Assembly (NCBI RefSeq): GCF_001698225.1
Contig: NZ_CP016594.1
Span: forward strand, 5,518,001 to 5,582,000
Length of the DNA: 64,000 nt
Reading direction: 5' to 3'
From: Gordonia terrae
GTDB lineage: Bacteria > Actinomycetota > Actinomycetes > Mycobacteriales > Mycobacteriaceae
Each line of letters opens with the position of its first letter. Position 1 is the stretch's first letter. Both the position numbers and the translations under genes were made by a program. The notes under the pieces are model-generated. The model searched no databases. It worked only from the letters and a program-made list of their open reading frames with translations, and was not told the origin of the DNA. Positions 33,513-43,047 of the stretch are shown here, one piece after another.

Positions 33513-33516
33513 GAGT

Positions 33517-33572
33517 CTCACCATAGCGTGAAATTTCTCTTGCCCCTCGTCAGAGTTTCACCGTATGGTGAG
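33517..33572. promoter_or_regulatory. Twin TetR operators
   Basis: Two related palindromes: CTCACCATAGCGTGAAA (33517-33533) and, in opposite orientation, TTTCACCGTATGGTGAG (33556-33572). The second has perfect TCACC/GGTGA arms, the first one mismatch. They sit against the divergent start regions of the TetR and hydrolase genes, 39 bases centre to centre. Confidence 0.8.
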
Positions 33573-33607
33573 ACAATCTTCCGCAACGACCACCTCCGAG
33601 GTATCCC

Positions 33608-35365
33608 ATGGCAGAGACAGCGCGGGACAGCGCCGGTACACCGTTCGCCGGGGCAGCCCCGCGGCCGGCCGACGCCGCGGCACCCGACCGACCGTGGCGC
33701 CGCCCGGGCGCCGGGCGCTACGCACTCACGCGGCTGCGTGGAATCGCCCGGCCGCCGGTCGAGGTCGTCGAGCCCGATGCACAGTCCCTGGTGGTCGAGC
33801 GGGATGTCGAGGTCGGCACACGAGACGGAACAGTGCTGCGGGCCAACGTCCACCGCCCCGTCGGCGATGGGCCGTTTCCGGTCGTCCTCTGCGCGCACCC
33901 GTACGGCAAGGACAATCTCCCGACGAGGAAGCGGTTCGGCAAGGGTTACACGTTGCCGTTCCAGTACCGCGCCCTCCGGCAGACCGCGCCGGTGCGCTTC
34001 TCTGCGCTGACCAGTTGGGAGTCACCGGATCCCGCGTTCTGGACCGCGCAGGGATATGCGGTGGTGAACGCGGACCTGCGTGGCTGCGGTCATTCCGACG
34101 GCGTCGGCCGCCCCTTCGCCGACCAGGAGGGCGAGGACGTCCACGACCTCATCGAATGGGCCGGCATCCAGCCGTGGAGCACCGGCCGGGTGGCGATGAT
34201 GGGGGTCTCGTATCTCGCGATCACCCAGTGGAAGGCGGCGGCGACCCGGCCCCCTCATCTGGTCGCCATCGTCCCCTGGGAGGGTTTCTCTGATGCGTAC
34301 CGGGATCTGTTGCGTCCCGGTGGAATTCGTGAGACGGGCTTCGTCAAGATGTGGAGCCGGGGCGTGAAGAGCAACCGCCTGGCCTACGACATCGGCGCCG
34401 AGTTCGCCGAACATCCCACCCGCGACGATTACTGGCGTTCTCTCGTACCCGACCTGGCCGCCATCGAGGTACCGGCACTGATCTGCGGAAGCTTCTCCGA
34501 CAACAATCTCCACAGCCGCGGATCGATGCGCGCCTTCGAGAACATCAGCTCCACCGAACGACACCTGTACACCCACCGCAGCGGCAAATGGGCCACTTTC
34601 TACTCCGACGAGGCGCAGCGATCCCAGATCGACTTCCTGGCACGACATCTACGCGCAGATGACACGGCGCCTGCGTTGCCGACCGTCAGGCTCGAGGTCC
34701 GTGACAGCCGGGACTCGGTGGTCGAGGTCCGCGACGAGTCCCAGTGGCCACCTGCCTCGACGCAGTGGACATCGCTGCACCTCGGCCACTCCGGACTCAC
34801 ACCCGATGCGCCCGAGGCCGGCTCGATCTTCTTCGATCCGGCGAAGACCGGAGTGCGATTCGGAATCACGTTCGATGCCGACACCGAGATCTGCGGATCG
34901 GCAACTCTAAGCCTGTTCGTCTCCGTCGACGACGCGGACGATGTCGACCTGTACGTCGGCATCGAGAAGTGGCGCGGCGCAGAGTACGTCCCGTTCGAGG
35001 GTTCGTACGGGTTCGGCCGCGACCGAGTGACCACCGGCTGGATGCGAGCCTCCATGCGGGACCTCGACCCCGGGCTGTCGACACCCACCGCGCCTGTCCC
35101 CACCTACGAGCGGAGGCGCCCACTCGCCGCCGGTGAGGTCGTGCCGGTCGACATTCCGTTCGGCCCGTCCGCCACCCTGTTCCGCCGAGGCGAGCAACTG
35201 CGACTCGTTGTCGCGGGACGGTGGTTGTGGCCGCGAAATCCGCTGACCGGGAACGCACCCGCAGCGTACGAACGCGGATCGCGCGGACGGACCACGGTCC
35301 ATTGGGGTGGCGATACGCCATCACGACTGCTGGTGCCGGTGACGGCGGTCCGGCCCGCGCACTGA
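33608..35365 (+). CDS. CocE/NonD-type hydrolase
   Basis: A 585-residue hydrolase of the CocE/NonD (X-Pro dipeptidyl-peptidase-like) family. The nucleophile motif GVSYLA gives Ser201; the preceding GCGHSDG and the ICGSFSDNNLHSRG segment (catalytic Asp region, about residues 296-309) and HLYTHRSGKW (His, about 319-328) complete the triad. From about residue 360 a jelly-roll C-terminal domain follows. ATG 33608 has GAGG about 8 bases upstream. The expected action is hydrolysis of an ester or amide; substrate unknown. Controlled by the divergent TetR. Confidence 0.88.
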   Translation: MAETARDSAGTPFAGAAPRPADAAAPDRPWRRPGAGRYALTRLRGIARPPVEVVEPDAQSLVVERDVEVGTRDGTVLRANVHRPVGDGPFPVVLCAHPYGKDNLPTRKRFGKGYTLPFQYRALRQTAPVRFSALTSWESPDPAFWTAQGYAVVNADLRGCGHSDGVGRPFADQEGEDVHDLIEWAGIQPWSTGRVAMMGVSYLAITQWKAAATRPPHLVAIVPWEGFSDAYRDLLRPGGIRETGFVKMWSRGVKSNRLAYDIGAEFAEHPTRDDYWRSLVPDLAAIEVPALICGSFSDNNLHSRGSMRAFENISSTERHLYTHRSGKWATFYSDEAQRSQIDFLARHLRADDTAPALPTVRLEVRDSRDSVVEVRDESQWPPASTQWTSLHLGHSGLTPDAPEAGSIFFDPAKTGVRFGITFDADTEICGSATLSLFVSVDDADDVDLYVGIEKWRGAEYVPFEGSYGFGRDRVTTGWMRASMRDLDPGLSTPTAPVPTYERRRPLAAGEVVPVDIPFGPSATLFRRGEQLRLVVAGRWLWPRNPLTGNAPAAYERGSRGRTTVHWGGDTPSRLLVPVTAVRPAH

Positions 35366-35433
35366 CACGACATGCGGCGTGAGACGTCGACCACTTTATC
35401 GGAAATCGTTCTCAACACGGCTACGCTGACAAC

Positions 35434-36276
35434 ATGGCCCGACCCAGCATCGCCGAGACCTTCAACTCGGCCAGTTCCGACTTCGATCTGGTGACGCCAC
35501 TTGTCTGGGGCCCGGCCGGCGAGACGTTGGTCGCGCGGGGGCGGACCGCCCTGGGCGACCGGGTACTCGACGTCTGTTCCGGCACCGGAGCGAGCGCACT
35601 GGCCGCGGCGCGCGTGGTCGGCCCCGACGGACACGTCACAGCAGTCGATTTCGCCGCGGACCTGGTCGACCGCGGGCGGATCAGCGCCTTTGCGGCGGGA
35701 CTGCGCAACATCGATTTCCGGGTCGAGGATGTGACGACCCTCGCCGGTCGAGGTGATGACATCGGTGGGTACGACGTTCTCACCTGCGGTTTCGGGGTCT
35801 TCTTCCTCCCGGACATGGACGCGGCCGTGCGCGACCTCCTGACGCTCCTGCGCCCGGGTGGGCGGATCGCGGTCGCGGTCTGGCACGACGACGCCCTCTA
35901 CGACTTCACCGGGGCCTACTTCGACGAGGTTGCGCGGGTGACCAAGACGCCTCCGCCGCCCGGACCGCGCGCACCGTCGGATGGTCCGCCGCACCCGATC
36001 ACGCGCATCGACACCGAGGAGAAGATCACGGCGTGGTTGGAATCCATTGGTGCCGTGGAGGCTTCAGCATCCGTTCTGGAGTTGCGCATTCCGCGCACCG
36101 ACGAGTTCTCGTGGTCGATGGTCCTGGGCAGCGGGTTGAGGGGTGCGCTGACAGGTATGGACGCCGACGCCATCGCCGACGTCCGGGCCGGCTTCCTGCA
36201 GCGTTTGGTCGACGAGGGCATCACCGAAGTCGACTGCGACACGCTGATCGGGGTCGGCCGGCGCCCCGAGAACTGA
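35434..36276 (+). CDS. Class I SAM-dependent methyltransferase
   Basis: A 280-residue methyltransferase. Motif I is RVLDVCSGTGASALAAAR (about residues 37-54), and YDVLTCGFGVFFLPDMDAAV and LLRPGGRIAVAVW are motifs II and III. It resembles UbiE/COQ5-like ones but has an own C-terminal part. ATG 35434 is preceded by TACGCT, a -10-like sequence 6 bases upstream, so the message may be leaderless. Substrate unknown. It is next to, but probably not cotranscribed with, the CocE gene, because its own promoter with the shared GTGTTGAGAACGATT motif lies between. Confidence 0.83.
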   Translation: MARPSIAETFNSASSDFDLVTPLVWGPAGETLVARGRTALGDRVLDVCSGTGASALAAARVVGPDGHVTAVDFAADLVDRGRISAFAAGLRNIDFRVEDVTTLAGRGDDIGGYDVLTCGFGVFFLPDMDAAVRDLLTLLRPGGRIAVAVWHDDALYDFTGAYFDEVARVTKTPPPPGPRAPSDGPPHPITRIDTEEKITAWLESIGAVEASASVLELRIPRTDEFSWSMVLGSGLRGALTGMDADAIADVRAGFLQRLVDEGITEVDCDTLIGVGRRPEN

Positions 36277-36398
36277 TCTCGACGCGCACCGTTCCTGCCG
36301 CCTGCCCCCCGCTTCCGAGCAGCGTCGGAGTCGGCTCAACCAGTAGAAAGCGACTCGGCGCAACCAGCGGGGTAGGGCCGGCTCAACTGCAGATCGTG

Positions 36399-36803
36399 TC
36401 ACTCCGTCATGGCCGCGAGGTCCATGTAGGAGACCTCCCATGCGTGACCGTCGAGGTCGCGGAAGCTCCGCCCGTAGATCCACCCGTGGTCCTGCACCTC
36501 CTGCCACGGACTGCCACCGGTCGCCAGCGCCTTGTCCACCAGAGTGTCGACGGCTTCCCGCGACTCAGCCGAGATCGCCATCAGGACTTCGCGTTCGGTC
36601 GCAGTGTCGCTGATCCCACCGGTGATGAAGCCCTGGAACTTGTCCGGGGTCATGATCATCATGAATGACGATTCGTTGACGACCAGGCACAGCGTGGTGT
36701 CATCACAGAAATCGTTGTTGAACGCGAACCCGAGACCGGTCCAGAACTCCCGCGTGGCCGGGATGTCGGTGGCGGTGGTGTTGACGAACAGCATGCGGGA
36801 CAT
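36399..36803 (-). CDS. VOC-family (glyoxalase/bleomycin-resistance-like) protein
   Basis: A 134-residue protein with two betaalphabetabetabeta modules: MLFVNTTATDIPATREFW starts the first and the second ends in YGRSFRDLDGHAWEV (a canonical DPDGH-like end with Asp-Leu-Asp-Gly). Metal ligands cannot be assigned with confidence. Convergent with the methyltransferase gene; the 122-base gap has three imperfect copies of GGCTCAACCAG-like sequence. No operon partner. Confidence 0.85.
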   Translation of the reverse strand: MSRMLFVNTTATDIPATREFWTGLGFAFNNDFCDDTTLCLVVNESSFMMIMTPDKFQGFITGGISDTATEREVLMAISAESREAVDTLVDKALATGGSPWQEVQDHGWIYGRSFRDLDGHAWEVSYMDLAAMTE

Positions 36804-36960
36804 CGGATCTCCGTTTTCGTTGGGGCCGCGCCCCGAGGTGGGACGGTCAGAACGGTAGACAGGTGCAGCGTCGAGAACTCATCGGCGACTCGACGATGGT
36901 GCGGATACGGTTTCGTCACGGGGCAGGACAAGCCTGGGGCCCTCGACGGGTCGCCGCGGA

Positions 36961-38301
36961 TCAGGGAAAGCGGATGAGGCCGGGGACATCCGACGGCGCG
37001 GTCCACCCGTCCCGCGCGAAGTCGGCCCAGATCTGGCGCAGCCGGCTGCCGTCCGCCGCGGCCCGTTCGGCGTCGTGGCCGGCCAGGATCGGGGCGCCGG
37101 TCCAGATCTCCGGGGTCCCGAACAGCAGCGGGATGTCCACCGTGTGCCCTGAGCGCAGTGGGTGATCGGCTGCGCCCCAGTCGATGACGTACTGGGCGGC
37201 CTTTCCACCGGCCCGTCGGTGACGCCGCGCGAAGCGATCGGCGGCCGACGTGTAGATGGCGCGGGTGAGTTGCTGGACGAGGCACTCGTACAACCGGGTG
37301 CCGACCACGGGGATCGCAGGCAGCGACGACACCCCACCGATCGCGGCGGTGAAGAACGCGGCCTCGCGGCTGTTCCACCCGATGAGGAGCTCGACGTCGC
37401 GGGCGCGCTGCTCCCACACCGCGTCCACCTCGCCCTCGGGCGGCAACGGATGGTGGCCGTACTGCGGACCGAAGGACATGAACGCGGGAAGGCCGTGCTG
37501 CAGAACCGCTTTGAGACCCATCATCGATTCCTGGACGGCCAGGACCTCGTCGACGGTCGCCGACTCCGACACCTGGTGCGACGCGGCGAACATGTCCGCA
37601 TGCAGCCGCTCGCGCCGGCGGGTGATGCCGAGTGGCGCACTCTGCACGATGGCGCGGTGGAACAGACCCGACACACCGTCGGCCGCCATCAGCTGTGCGA
37701 TCGCGTCTCCGCCCGCCGACTCGCCGAAGACGGTGACGGCGTCGGGATCGCCGCCGAACGATGCGATGTTGCGCTGAACCCAGCGCAGGGCCTCGATCAT
37801 GTCGAGCAGGCCGAGATTCGCCGGGCGACTGACACCGTCCCCGAGGAATCCGAACAACCCCAGGCGGTAGGTCACCGATACGACGATGACCCGCTGCTCG
37901 GCCACCAGCGCCGCCGGATCGTGGCACGGCGCGTCCGCGGCGCCGATGATGTACGACCCACCGTGGATCCAGACCATCACCGGAAGCACCTCGTCGGGGC
38001 GACGGTCGGCGGGCGCGGTGACCGAGACATATTGCGCATGCTCGTCGCCGACCATCTCGCCGAGTGCGGCGTCGCCGAAGGTGCTGTGGACGATTCCCTC
38101 ACCGTCGCGCTGGGGACAGGCCGGCGACCACGACGTCGCGTCGATCGGCTCGTCCGCGGGCGGCTGCGCCGACGGCGCTTCGAAGCGCGCCGCGTGCGCG
38201 TAGCGGATACCGGTGGCGCGCAGGACGTCTCCGTCCACACGAGCGATGATCGTCCCCGCGGGACACTCGACGGTCGGGCTGGTCAGCGGTAGGTCAGGCA
38301 C
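36961..38301 (-). CDS. Type-B carboxylesterase/lipase
   Basis: A 446-residue carboxylesterase. The oxyanion hole WIHGGSY (residues 111-117) and GESAGG with Ser195 are intact. GTG 38301 is chosen since GAGGAG lies 8 bases upstream; it overlaps the end of ctpC by 8 bases, so it is the third gene of the pacL1-ctpC transcript. Ester hydrolysis with unknown substrate. The link to metal efflux is only positional. Confidence 0.88.
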   Translation of the reverse strand: MPDLPLTSPTVECPAGTIIARVDGDVLRATGIRYAHAARFEAPSAQPPADEPIDATSWSPACPQRDGEGIVHSTFGDAALGEMVGDEHAQYVSVTAPADRRPDEVLPVMVWIHGGSYIIGAADAPCHDPAALVAEQRVIVVSVTYRLGLFGFLGDGVSRPANLGLLDMIEALRWVQRNIASFGGDPDAVTVFGESAGGDAIAQLMAADGVSGLFHRAIVQSAPLGITRRRERLHADMFAASHQVSESATVDEVLAVQESMMGLKAVLQHGLPAFMSFGPQYGHHPLPPEGEVDAVWEQRARDVELLIGWNSREAAFFTAAIGGVSSLPAIPVVGTRLYECLVQQLTRAIYTSAADRFARRHRRAGGKAAQYVIDWGAADHPLRSGHTVDIPLLFGTPEIWTGAPILAGHDAERAAADGSRLRQIWADFARDGWTAPSDVPGLIRFP

Positions 38302-40519
38302 GGTGGGACTCCTCGGTGCGGCGTGGGGTCGCCTCGACCTGGTAGCGGATGAGTCGAGAACTGTTGAGCACCACCGCAACCGACGACGCGTTGTGCAACA
38401 CTGCGGCCAGTACCGGGGACAGTGCGCCGCCGGCACCGACCACCAGCCCCAGCGCGTTGACGGCGATCGACATCCCGTAGTTCTGGCGGATCACCTCCAC
38501 CGTGTGCGTGCCCAGATCGCGGATGTCGAGCAACTTGCGCAGATCGTCACCGGCCAGTGCGACATCCGCGGTCTCGACCGCGACGTCCGTACCCGCCAGG
38601 CCCATGGCGATGCCGATGTCCGCAGCGGCCAGTGCGGGTGCGTCGTTGACGCCGTCACCCACCACGGCGACCACGTGACCGAGCGCCTGCAGTTCACGCA
38701 CGACCGCGAGTTTGTCGTCGGGCGTGACCTCGGCGGCCCACCGCTCGATGCCGAGCTCTGCCGCGATGGTCGCGGCGGTGACCGGGTGATCGCCGGTGAG
38801 CATGGCGATCTCGGTGACTCCATCGGCGCGCAGCGCGTCGAGGACCTCGCGCGCCTCGGGACGCAGCTCGTCGGACAGGCTCACCAACCCGACCAGGGTG
38901 CCGTCGACGGCGAGCAGGAGCGGGGTCTCGCTCGCATGCCGCAGTCGATCCACCCAGTCGATGGCGGCATCGGAGATGGCGACGCCGTGCCGGTCGAGAA
39001 GCGACGGGTTGCCGAGCAGGAGCACGCGCCCGTCGTCAGCGCGGGTGCGCATGCCGAGTCCGACGATGACCTCGCACTCGGCGTGCGTCGGGATCTCGAT
39101 CCGACGCTCCTCCGTGGAGCGGATGACCGCTTCGGCGAGCGGATGACGCGAATGGATCTCGGAGCTGGCGGCATACGCGAGGATCTGTTCGGGCTGCCAG
39201 GCGTCGTAGAAGGACACCACGTTCGTCACGACCGGACGGCCGACGGTCAGCGTGCCCGTCTTGTCGAAGACGACCGCCGAGATCCGCCCCGAGATCTCCA
39301 GGTGCGATCCGCCCTTGATCAGGATGCCGCGGCGGGCACCGTTCCCGATGGCCCCGCTGATGGCGGTCGGGGTGGACAGTCCCACGGCACACGGGCACGC
39401 GATGAGCAGCATCGTCATCGCTCGACGGAGATCGCGCGTCGCCAGCAGGGTCAGCGCCGACAACGCGAACGACGCGGGTACGAAGCGTCGGGAGAAGTTC
39501 TCCCCGACCGTCTGGATGGGAGCGCGGTCGCGCTGTGCTTCCTCGACCCGGCTGATGATGCGACCGATCGACGTGTCGTCCCCGACGGCGTCGGCCTCGA
39601 TCACGACGCGGCCGGTGAGCACCACCGAGCCCGCCTGTACGCGATCACCGACGTGCTTGGTCACCGGAAGGTTCTCGCCGGTGAGCGCCGATTGGTCGAC
39701 GACCGCCTCGCCGTCGACGACCACGCCGTCGACCGCGACGGCGACCTGCTCGTGCACGATCACCGCATCGCCGACGTGAAGGGCGTCGATCGCCACCTGC
39801 ACCTCGGTGCCGTCGGCGAGGCGCACCCACGCGGTGTCCTGGGTGCCGCGAAGCAGGTCGGTGATGGCGCGGCGGGTGCGGCGCAAGGTGAGGTCCTGGA
39901 GGAATTCGCCGATGTTGAGCAGCCACAGCACTGTGAGCGCGACCACGTTCTCACGAAGCAGCAGGCTCGCGATCGTGGCCGCCGAGACCAGCGCATCGGT
40001 ACCGGCCCGGCCCCCGCGCAGCGACCGAAGCGCGCCCCGGAGGAACGGGTAACCAGAGAAGATCGTGACACCGGTGGCGACGGTGCGAGATGCCGGACCG
40101 AGCAGCGGCGGACGCCGGAACCCGTAGCGACGAAAACCGAGCAGGACCAGTGCCCCGGCGCCGATGCCCATGCGCAACAGGTCGGCGTTGGTGACGTCAG
40201 CCGAATGCGGTGCGCGATCGGGGACATTGGCGAAGTCTGCGTGCGTGGCCGCCGCGATCGCGTGTTCGATGGCTTCCCGGTCGGTGTCGGCTCGGAACCA
40301 CACGACGACCGAGGCCGTCCGCGGGTAGGCGTGCACGGCCCGTACGCCCGCCACCCGGGCGACGCTCTCCTCGACGGCCACGGCACGCCGGTCCGCAGCG
40401 GCCCGATCGGGAATCCGCAGCCACGGGACCGTCATGCGGACCCGTCCCGCCGCCGACGACCGGACGACGATGTCGATCGGTGGCAACTCCGGCGAGTACG
40501 TCGGCGCAGACGTGCTCAC
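38294..40519 (-). CDS. ctpC: CtpC-type P1B metal-transporting ATPase
   Basis: A 741-residue heavy-metal P-type ATPase. Membrane motif CPC at 375-377 (LLIACPCAVGLSTP), phosphorylation motif DKTGT with Asp419, TGDHPVTAA and hinge GDGVNDAPAL are present. The last helix has HNASSVAVVLNSSRLIR, typical of CtpC-like zinc/manganese pumps. The N-terminal region lacks the usual CxxC metal domain, and a PacL-type chaperone is encoded immediately upstream (3 bases apart), as in M. tuberculosis. GTG 40519 is the start. Expected role: Zn2+ efflux at the plasma membrane. Confidence 0.92.
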   Translation of the reverse strand: MSTSAPTYSPELPPIDIVVRSSAAGRVRMTVPWLRIPDRAAADRRAVAVEESVARVAGVRAVHAYPRTASVVVWFRADTDREAIEHAIAAATHADFANVPDRAPHSADVTNADLLRMGIGAGALVLLGFRRYGFRRPPLLGPASRTVATGVTIFSGYPFLRGALRSLRGGRAGTDALVSAATIASLLLRENVVALTVLWLLNIGEFLQDLTLRRTRRAITDLLRGTQDTAWVRLADGTEVQVAIDALHVGDAVIVHEQVAVAVDGVVVDGEAVVDQSALTGENLPVTKHVGDRVQAGSVVLTGRVVIEADAVGDDTSIGRIISRVEEAQRDRAPIQTVGENFSRRFVPASFALSALTLLATRDLRRAMTMLLIACPCAVGLSTPTAISGAIGNGARRGILIKGGSHLEISGRISAVVFDKTGTLTVGRPVVTNVVSFYDAWQPEQILAYAASSEIHSRHPLAEAVIRSTEERRIEIPTHAECEVIVGLGMRTRADDGRVLLLGNPSLLDRHGVAISDAAIDWVDRLRHASETPLLLAVDGTLVGLVSLSDELRPEAREVLDALRADGVTEIAMLTGDHPVTAATIAAELGIERWAAEVTPDDKLAVVRELQALGHVVAVVGDGVNDAPALAAADIGIAMGLAGTDVAVETADVALAGDDLRKLLDIRDLGTHTVEVIRQNYGMSIAVNALGLVVGAGGALSPVLAAVLHNASSVAVVLNSSRLIRYQVEATPRRTEESHRA

Positions 40520-40522
40520 GAC

Positions 40523-40810
40523 TCAGTGATCGTGATCGTGGTCGTGCGCGACCGCGGTTCCCGGCGGGGTCGACTCCTCGCCCAGGCGTTCCTTCGCCTC
40601 GGCGACGATGTCGGCGGTGTTGAGCCGCATCGACTCGGCGACCTCTTCGGCCTTGCGGGTTCCGCGGATACCCCACGTGGTGGCGACGACTGCGCCTTCA
40701 CGCAGCGGAGCGCGCCGGGCGACGCTGCGGACGGCGTCGTAGGCGACGGCGCCGACGAAACCCGTCGCGACCGTCGCGCCGGCCTTGGCGAGCAATGCAT
40801 GAAGGGCCAT
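40523..40810 (-). CDS. pacL1: PacL1-type DUF1490 metal-binding membrane chaperone
   Basis: A 95-residue DUF1490 protein. An N-terminal hydrophobic helix (LAKAGATVATGFVGAVAYDAV), a soluble Ala/Glu-rich helix and a C-terminal metal tail (HDHDHDH, residues 89-95) match PacL1 of M. tuberculosis, which binds zinc and assembles with CtpC into membrane efflux platforms. ATG 40810 has a GAGGA about 8 bases upstream. It is first in the operon with ctpC. Confidence 0.9.
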   Translation of the reverse strand: MALHALLAKAGATVATGFVGAVAYDAVRSVARRAPLREGAVVATTWGIRGTRKAEEVAESMRLNTADIVAEAKERLGEESTPPGTAVAHDHDHDH

Positions 40811-41157
40811 GAGGAGTCCTCGCTATCCGATGTGCAGCGCACGTGGTTACCGGACACCACGCTACATGCGTGCACCGACGCTCGTCTGCATGAAGGAAAT
40901 GGTTGCAAGACATGCACATTCACTTATCGATACGTGAGCTAAGCCCGGTTCGAGAGCCGGCCGCCAATTCGATGTGCACGCCCGACTGCCGCGTGCGCCC
41001 GTTGCTGCCGATGCCGCCATCGGCCGCGCAGTTGATTCTCGCACCTGCCGTGACCATCTCAGTGAGTATCGGAACGGAGCAAAAGACTCCGCAACCATCC
41101 GTCCGTTCCGGTGCGGACTCCGACCGCGTTCGAACGATCACCACTACTCTTGCCCTC
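40811..41157. other. Divergent control region of pacL1-ctpC and ilvD
   Basis: These 347 bases hold no credible gene. The weak features seen are the inverted repeat TGCATG (40887-40892) and CATGCA (40911-40916), a nearby TATCGATA palindrome, and TACTCT 8 bases before the ilvD start, a likely -10 for a leaderless ilvD message. A metal-responsive operator for pacL1 could be here, but none is clear. Confidence 0.5.
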
Positions 41158-42873
41158 ATGACCAAGCGAACCGAACCGGACGCCGAGATCGACATCAAGC
41201 CCCGTAGTCGCGACGTCACGGACGGCTTGGAGAAGACCGCTGCCCGCGGCATGCTCCGCGCGGTGGGGATGGGCGACGACGACTGGGTGAAACCGCAGAT
41301 CGGGGTCGGGTCGTCGTGGAACGAGATCACGCCGTGCAATCTGTCGCTCGACCGGCTGGCCAAGGCTGTGAAGGACGGGGTGCACGAAGGTGGCGGATAC
41401 CCGCTCGAATTCGGCACCATCTCGGTCTCCGACGGCATCTCGATGGGGCACGAAGGGATGCATTTCTCGCTGGTCTCCCGCGAGGTGATCGCCGACAGCG
41501 TGGAAACCGTGATGAGCGCCGAGCGTCTCGACGGCTCGGTCCTGCTGGCCGGATGCGACAAGTCCCTGCCGGGCATGCTCATGGCCGCGGCCCGCCTCGA
41601 TCTCGCGTCGGTGTTCCTCTACGCCGGGTCGACCCTGCCCGGTTACGCGACGTTGTCGGACGGGAAAGAGCGTCAGGTCACGATCATCGACGCGTTCGAG
41701 GCCGTGGGCGCGTGCTCGCGCGGACTGATGAGCCGCGAGGACGTGGACACCATCGAACGCGCCATCTGTCCGGGTGAGGGCGCGTGCGGCGGCATGTACA
41801 CCGCCAACACGATGGCCAGCGCCGCCGAGGCGCTCGGGATGTCCATCCCCGGCAGCGCCGCTCCCCCGGCACCCGACAAGCGCCGCGACCAGTTCGCGCG
41901 TCAGAGCGGGATCGCCGTCGTCGAGATGCTGCGTCGCGGTATCACCGCGCGCGACATCATGACCCGCGAGGCCTTCGAGAACGCCATCGCCGTCGTGATG
42001 GCGTTCGGCGGATCGACCAACGCGGTGCTGCACCTTCTCGCCATCGCGAGCGAGGCCGAGGTCGAACTGTCGCTCGACGACTTCATCAGCGTGGGCAGCC
42101 GCGTTCCGCACCTCGCCGACGTCAAGCCCTTCGGTCGGCACGTGATGACCGATGTCGACCGCATCGGCGGTGTGCCGGTGGTGATGAAGGCGCTCCTCGA
42201 CGCGGGGCTGCTGCACGGCGACTGCCTGACGGTGACCGGTTCGACGGTCGCGGAGAACCTCGCTCACATTGCGCCGCCGGATCCGGACGGCCAGGTCCTA
42301 CGGGCCACGAAGTCCCCCATCCATCCCACCGGGGGCATCACCATCCTCAAGGGATCGCTGGCCCCCGAAGGTGCGGTGGTGAAGTCGGCCGGCTTCGACT
42401 CGGACGTATTCGAGGGGACGGCACGGGTTTTCGATCGGGAGCGGGCCGCGATGGACGCGCTCGAGGACGGCACGATCACCGCGGGGGACGTCGTCGTCAT
42501 CCGGTACGAAGGCCCCAAGGGCGGACCGGGGATGCGTGAGATGCTCGCCATCACCGGCGCCATCAAGGGTGCGGGCCTCGGCAAGGACGTGCTGCTGATG
42601 ACAGACGGCCGGTTCTCGGGCGGCACCACCGGCCTGTGTGTCGGTCACGTCGCGCCGGAGGCCGTCGACGGCGGCCCGATCGCGCTGGTCCGCGACGGTG
42701 ACCGGATCCGACTCGACGTCGGTCGCGGTCTTCTCGACCTCCTCGTCGACGACGATGAATTGGCTTCACGCGCAAAGGGTTTTACACCCTTGCCACCGCG
42801 CTACACGCGTGGGGTGCTGGCGAAGTACTCGAAGCTCGTCACCTCGGCATCGCAGGGAGCGGTCTGCCGCTGA
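41158..42873 (+). CDS. ilvD: Dihydroxy-acid dehydratase
   Basis: A 571-residue iron-sulphur dehydratase catalysing the third step of branched-chain amino-acid synthesis (dihydroxyisovalerate to ketoisovalerate). Cluster cysteines are seen at Cys60 (WNEITPCN), Cys133 (AGCDKSLPG, with Lys135) and Cys210 ([14 protein letters not shown]); [19 protein letters not shown] is close to the C-terminus. ATG 41158 follows TACTCT by 8 bases without a ribosome site, so it is probably leaderless. Stand-alone, not in an ilv operon. Confidence 0.95.
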   Translation: MTKRTEPDAEIDIKPRSRDVTDGLEKTAARGMLRAVGMGDDDWVKPQIGVGSSWNEITPCNLSLDRLAKAVKDGVHEGGGYPLEFGTISVSDGISMGHEGMHFSLVSREVIADSVETVMSAERLDGSVLLAGCDKSLPGMLMAAARLDLASVFLYAGSTLPGYATLSDGKERQVTIIDAFEAVGACSRGLMSREDVDTIERAICPGEGACGGMYTANTMASAAEALGMSIPGSAAPPAPDKRRDQFARQSGIAVVEMLRRGITARDIMTREAFENAIAVVMAFGGSTNAVLHLLAIASEAEVELSLDDFISVGSRVPHLADVKPFGRHVMTDVDRIGGVPVVMKALLDAGLLHGDCLTVTGSTVAENLAHIAPPDPDGQVLRATKSPIHPTGGITILKGSLAPEGAVVKSAGFDSDVFEGTARVFDRERAAMDALEDGTITAGDVVVIRYEGPKGGPGMREMLAITGAIKGAGLGKDVLLMTDGRFSGGTTGLCVGHVAPEAVDGGPIALVRDGDRIRLDVGRGLLDLLVDDDELASRAKGFTPLPPRYTRGVLAKYSKLVTSASQGAVCR

Positions 42874-43047
42874 CCGCGTCGTCGATCGCTGTCGGCTCGC
42901 CGGTCCGAACCCGGGTAACCCTCGGACAGGTCTGAGCCGGCACCGCGTGTTTGTGTGGTGGCCTCATGGGTATGGCTCGACGTACACCAGTTGCTCCAGA
43001 AGTGCGGCCTCTGTTGATTCGCGTCCACACGAGCTCGAGGAGTACCC

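Noticed and set aside
40887-40916. Metal-responsive ArsR/SmtB operator before pacL1
   Set aside because: TGCATG/CATGCA arms are only 6 bp and far apart; not enough to call.
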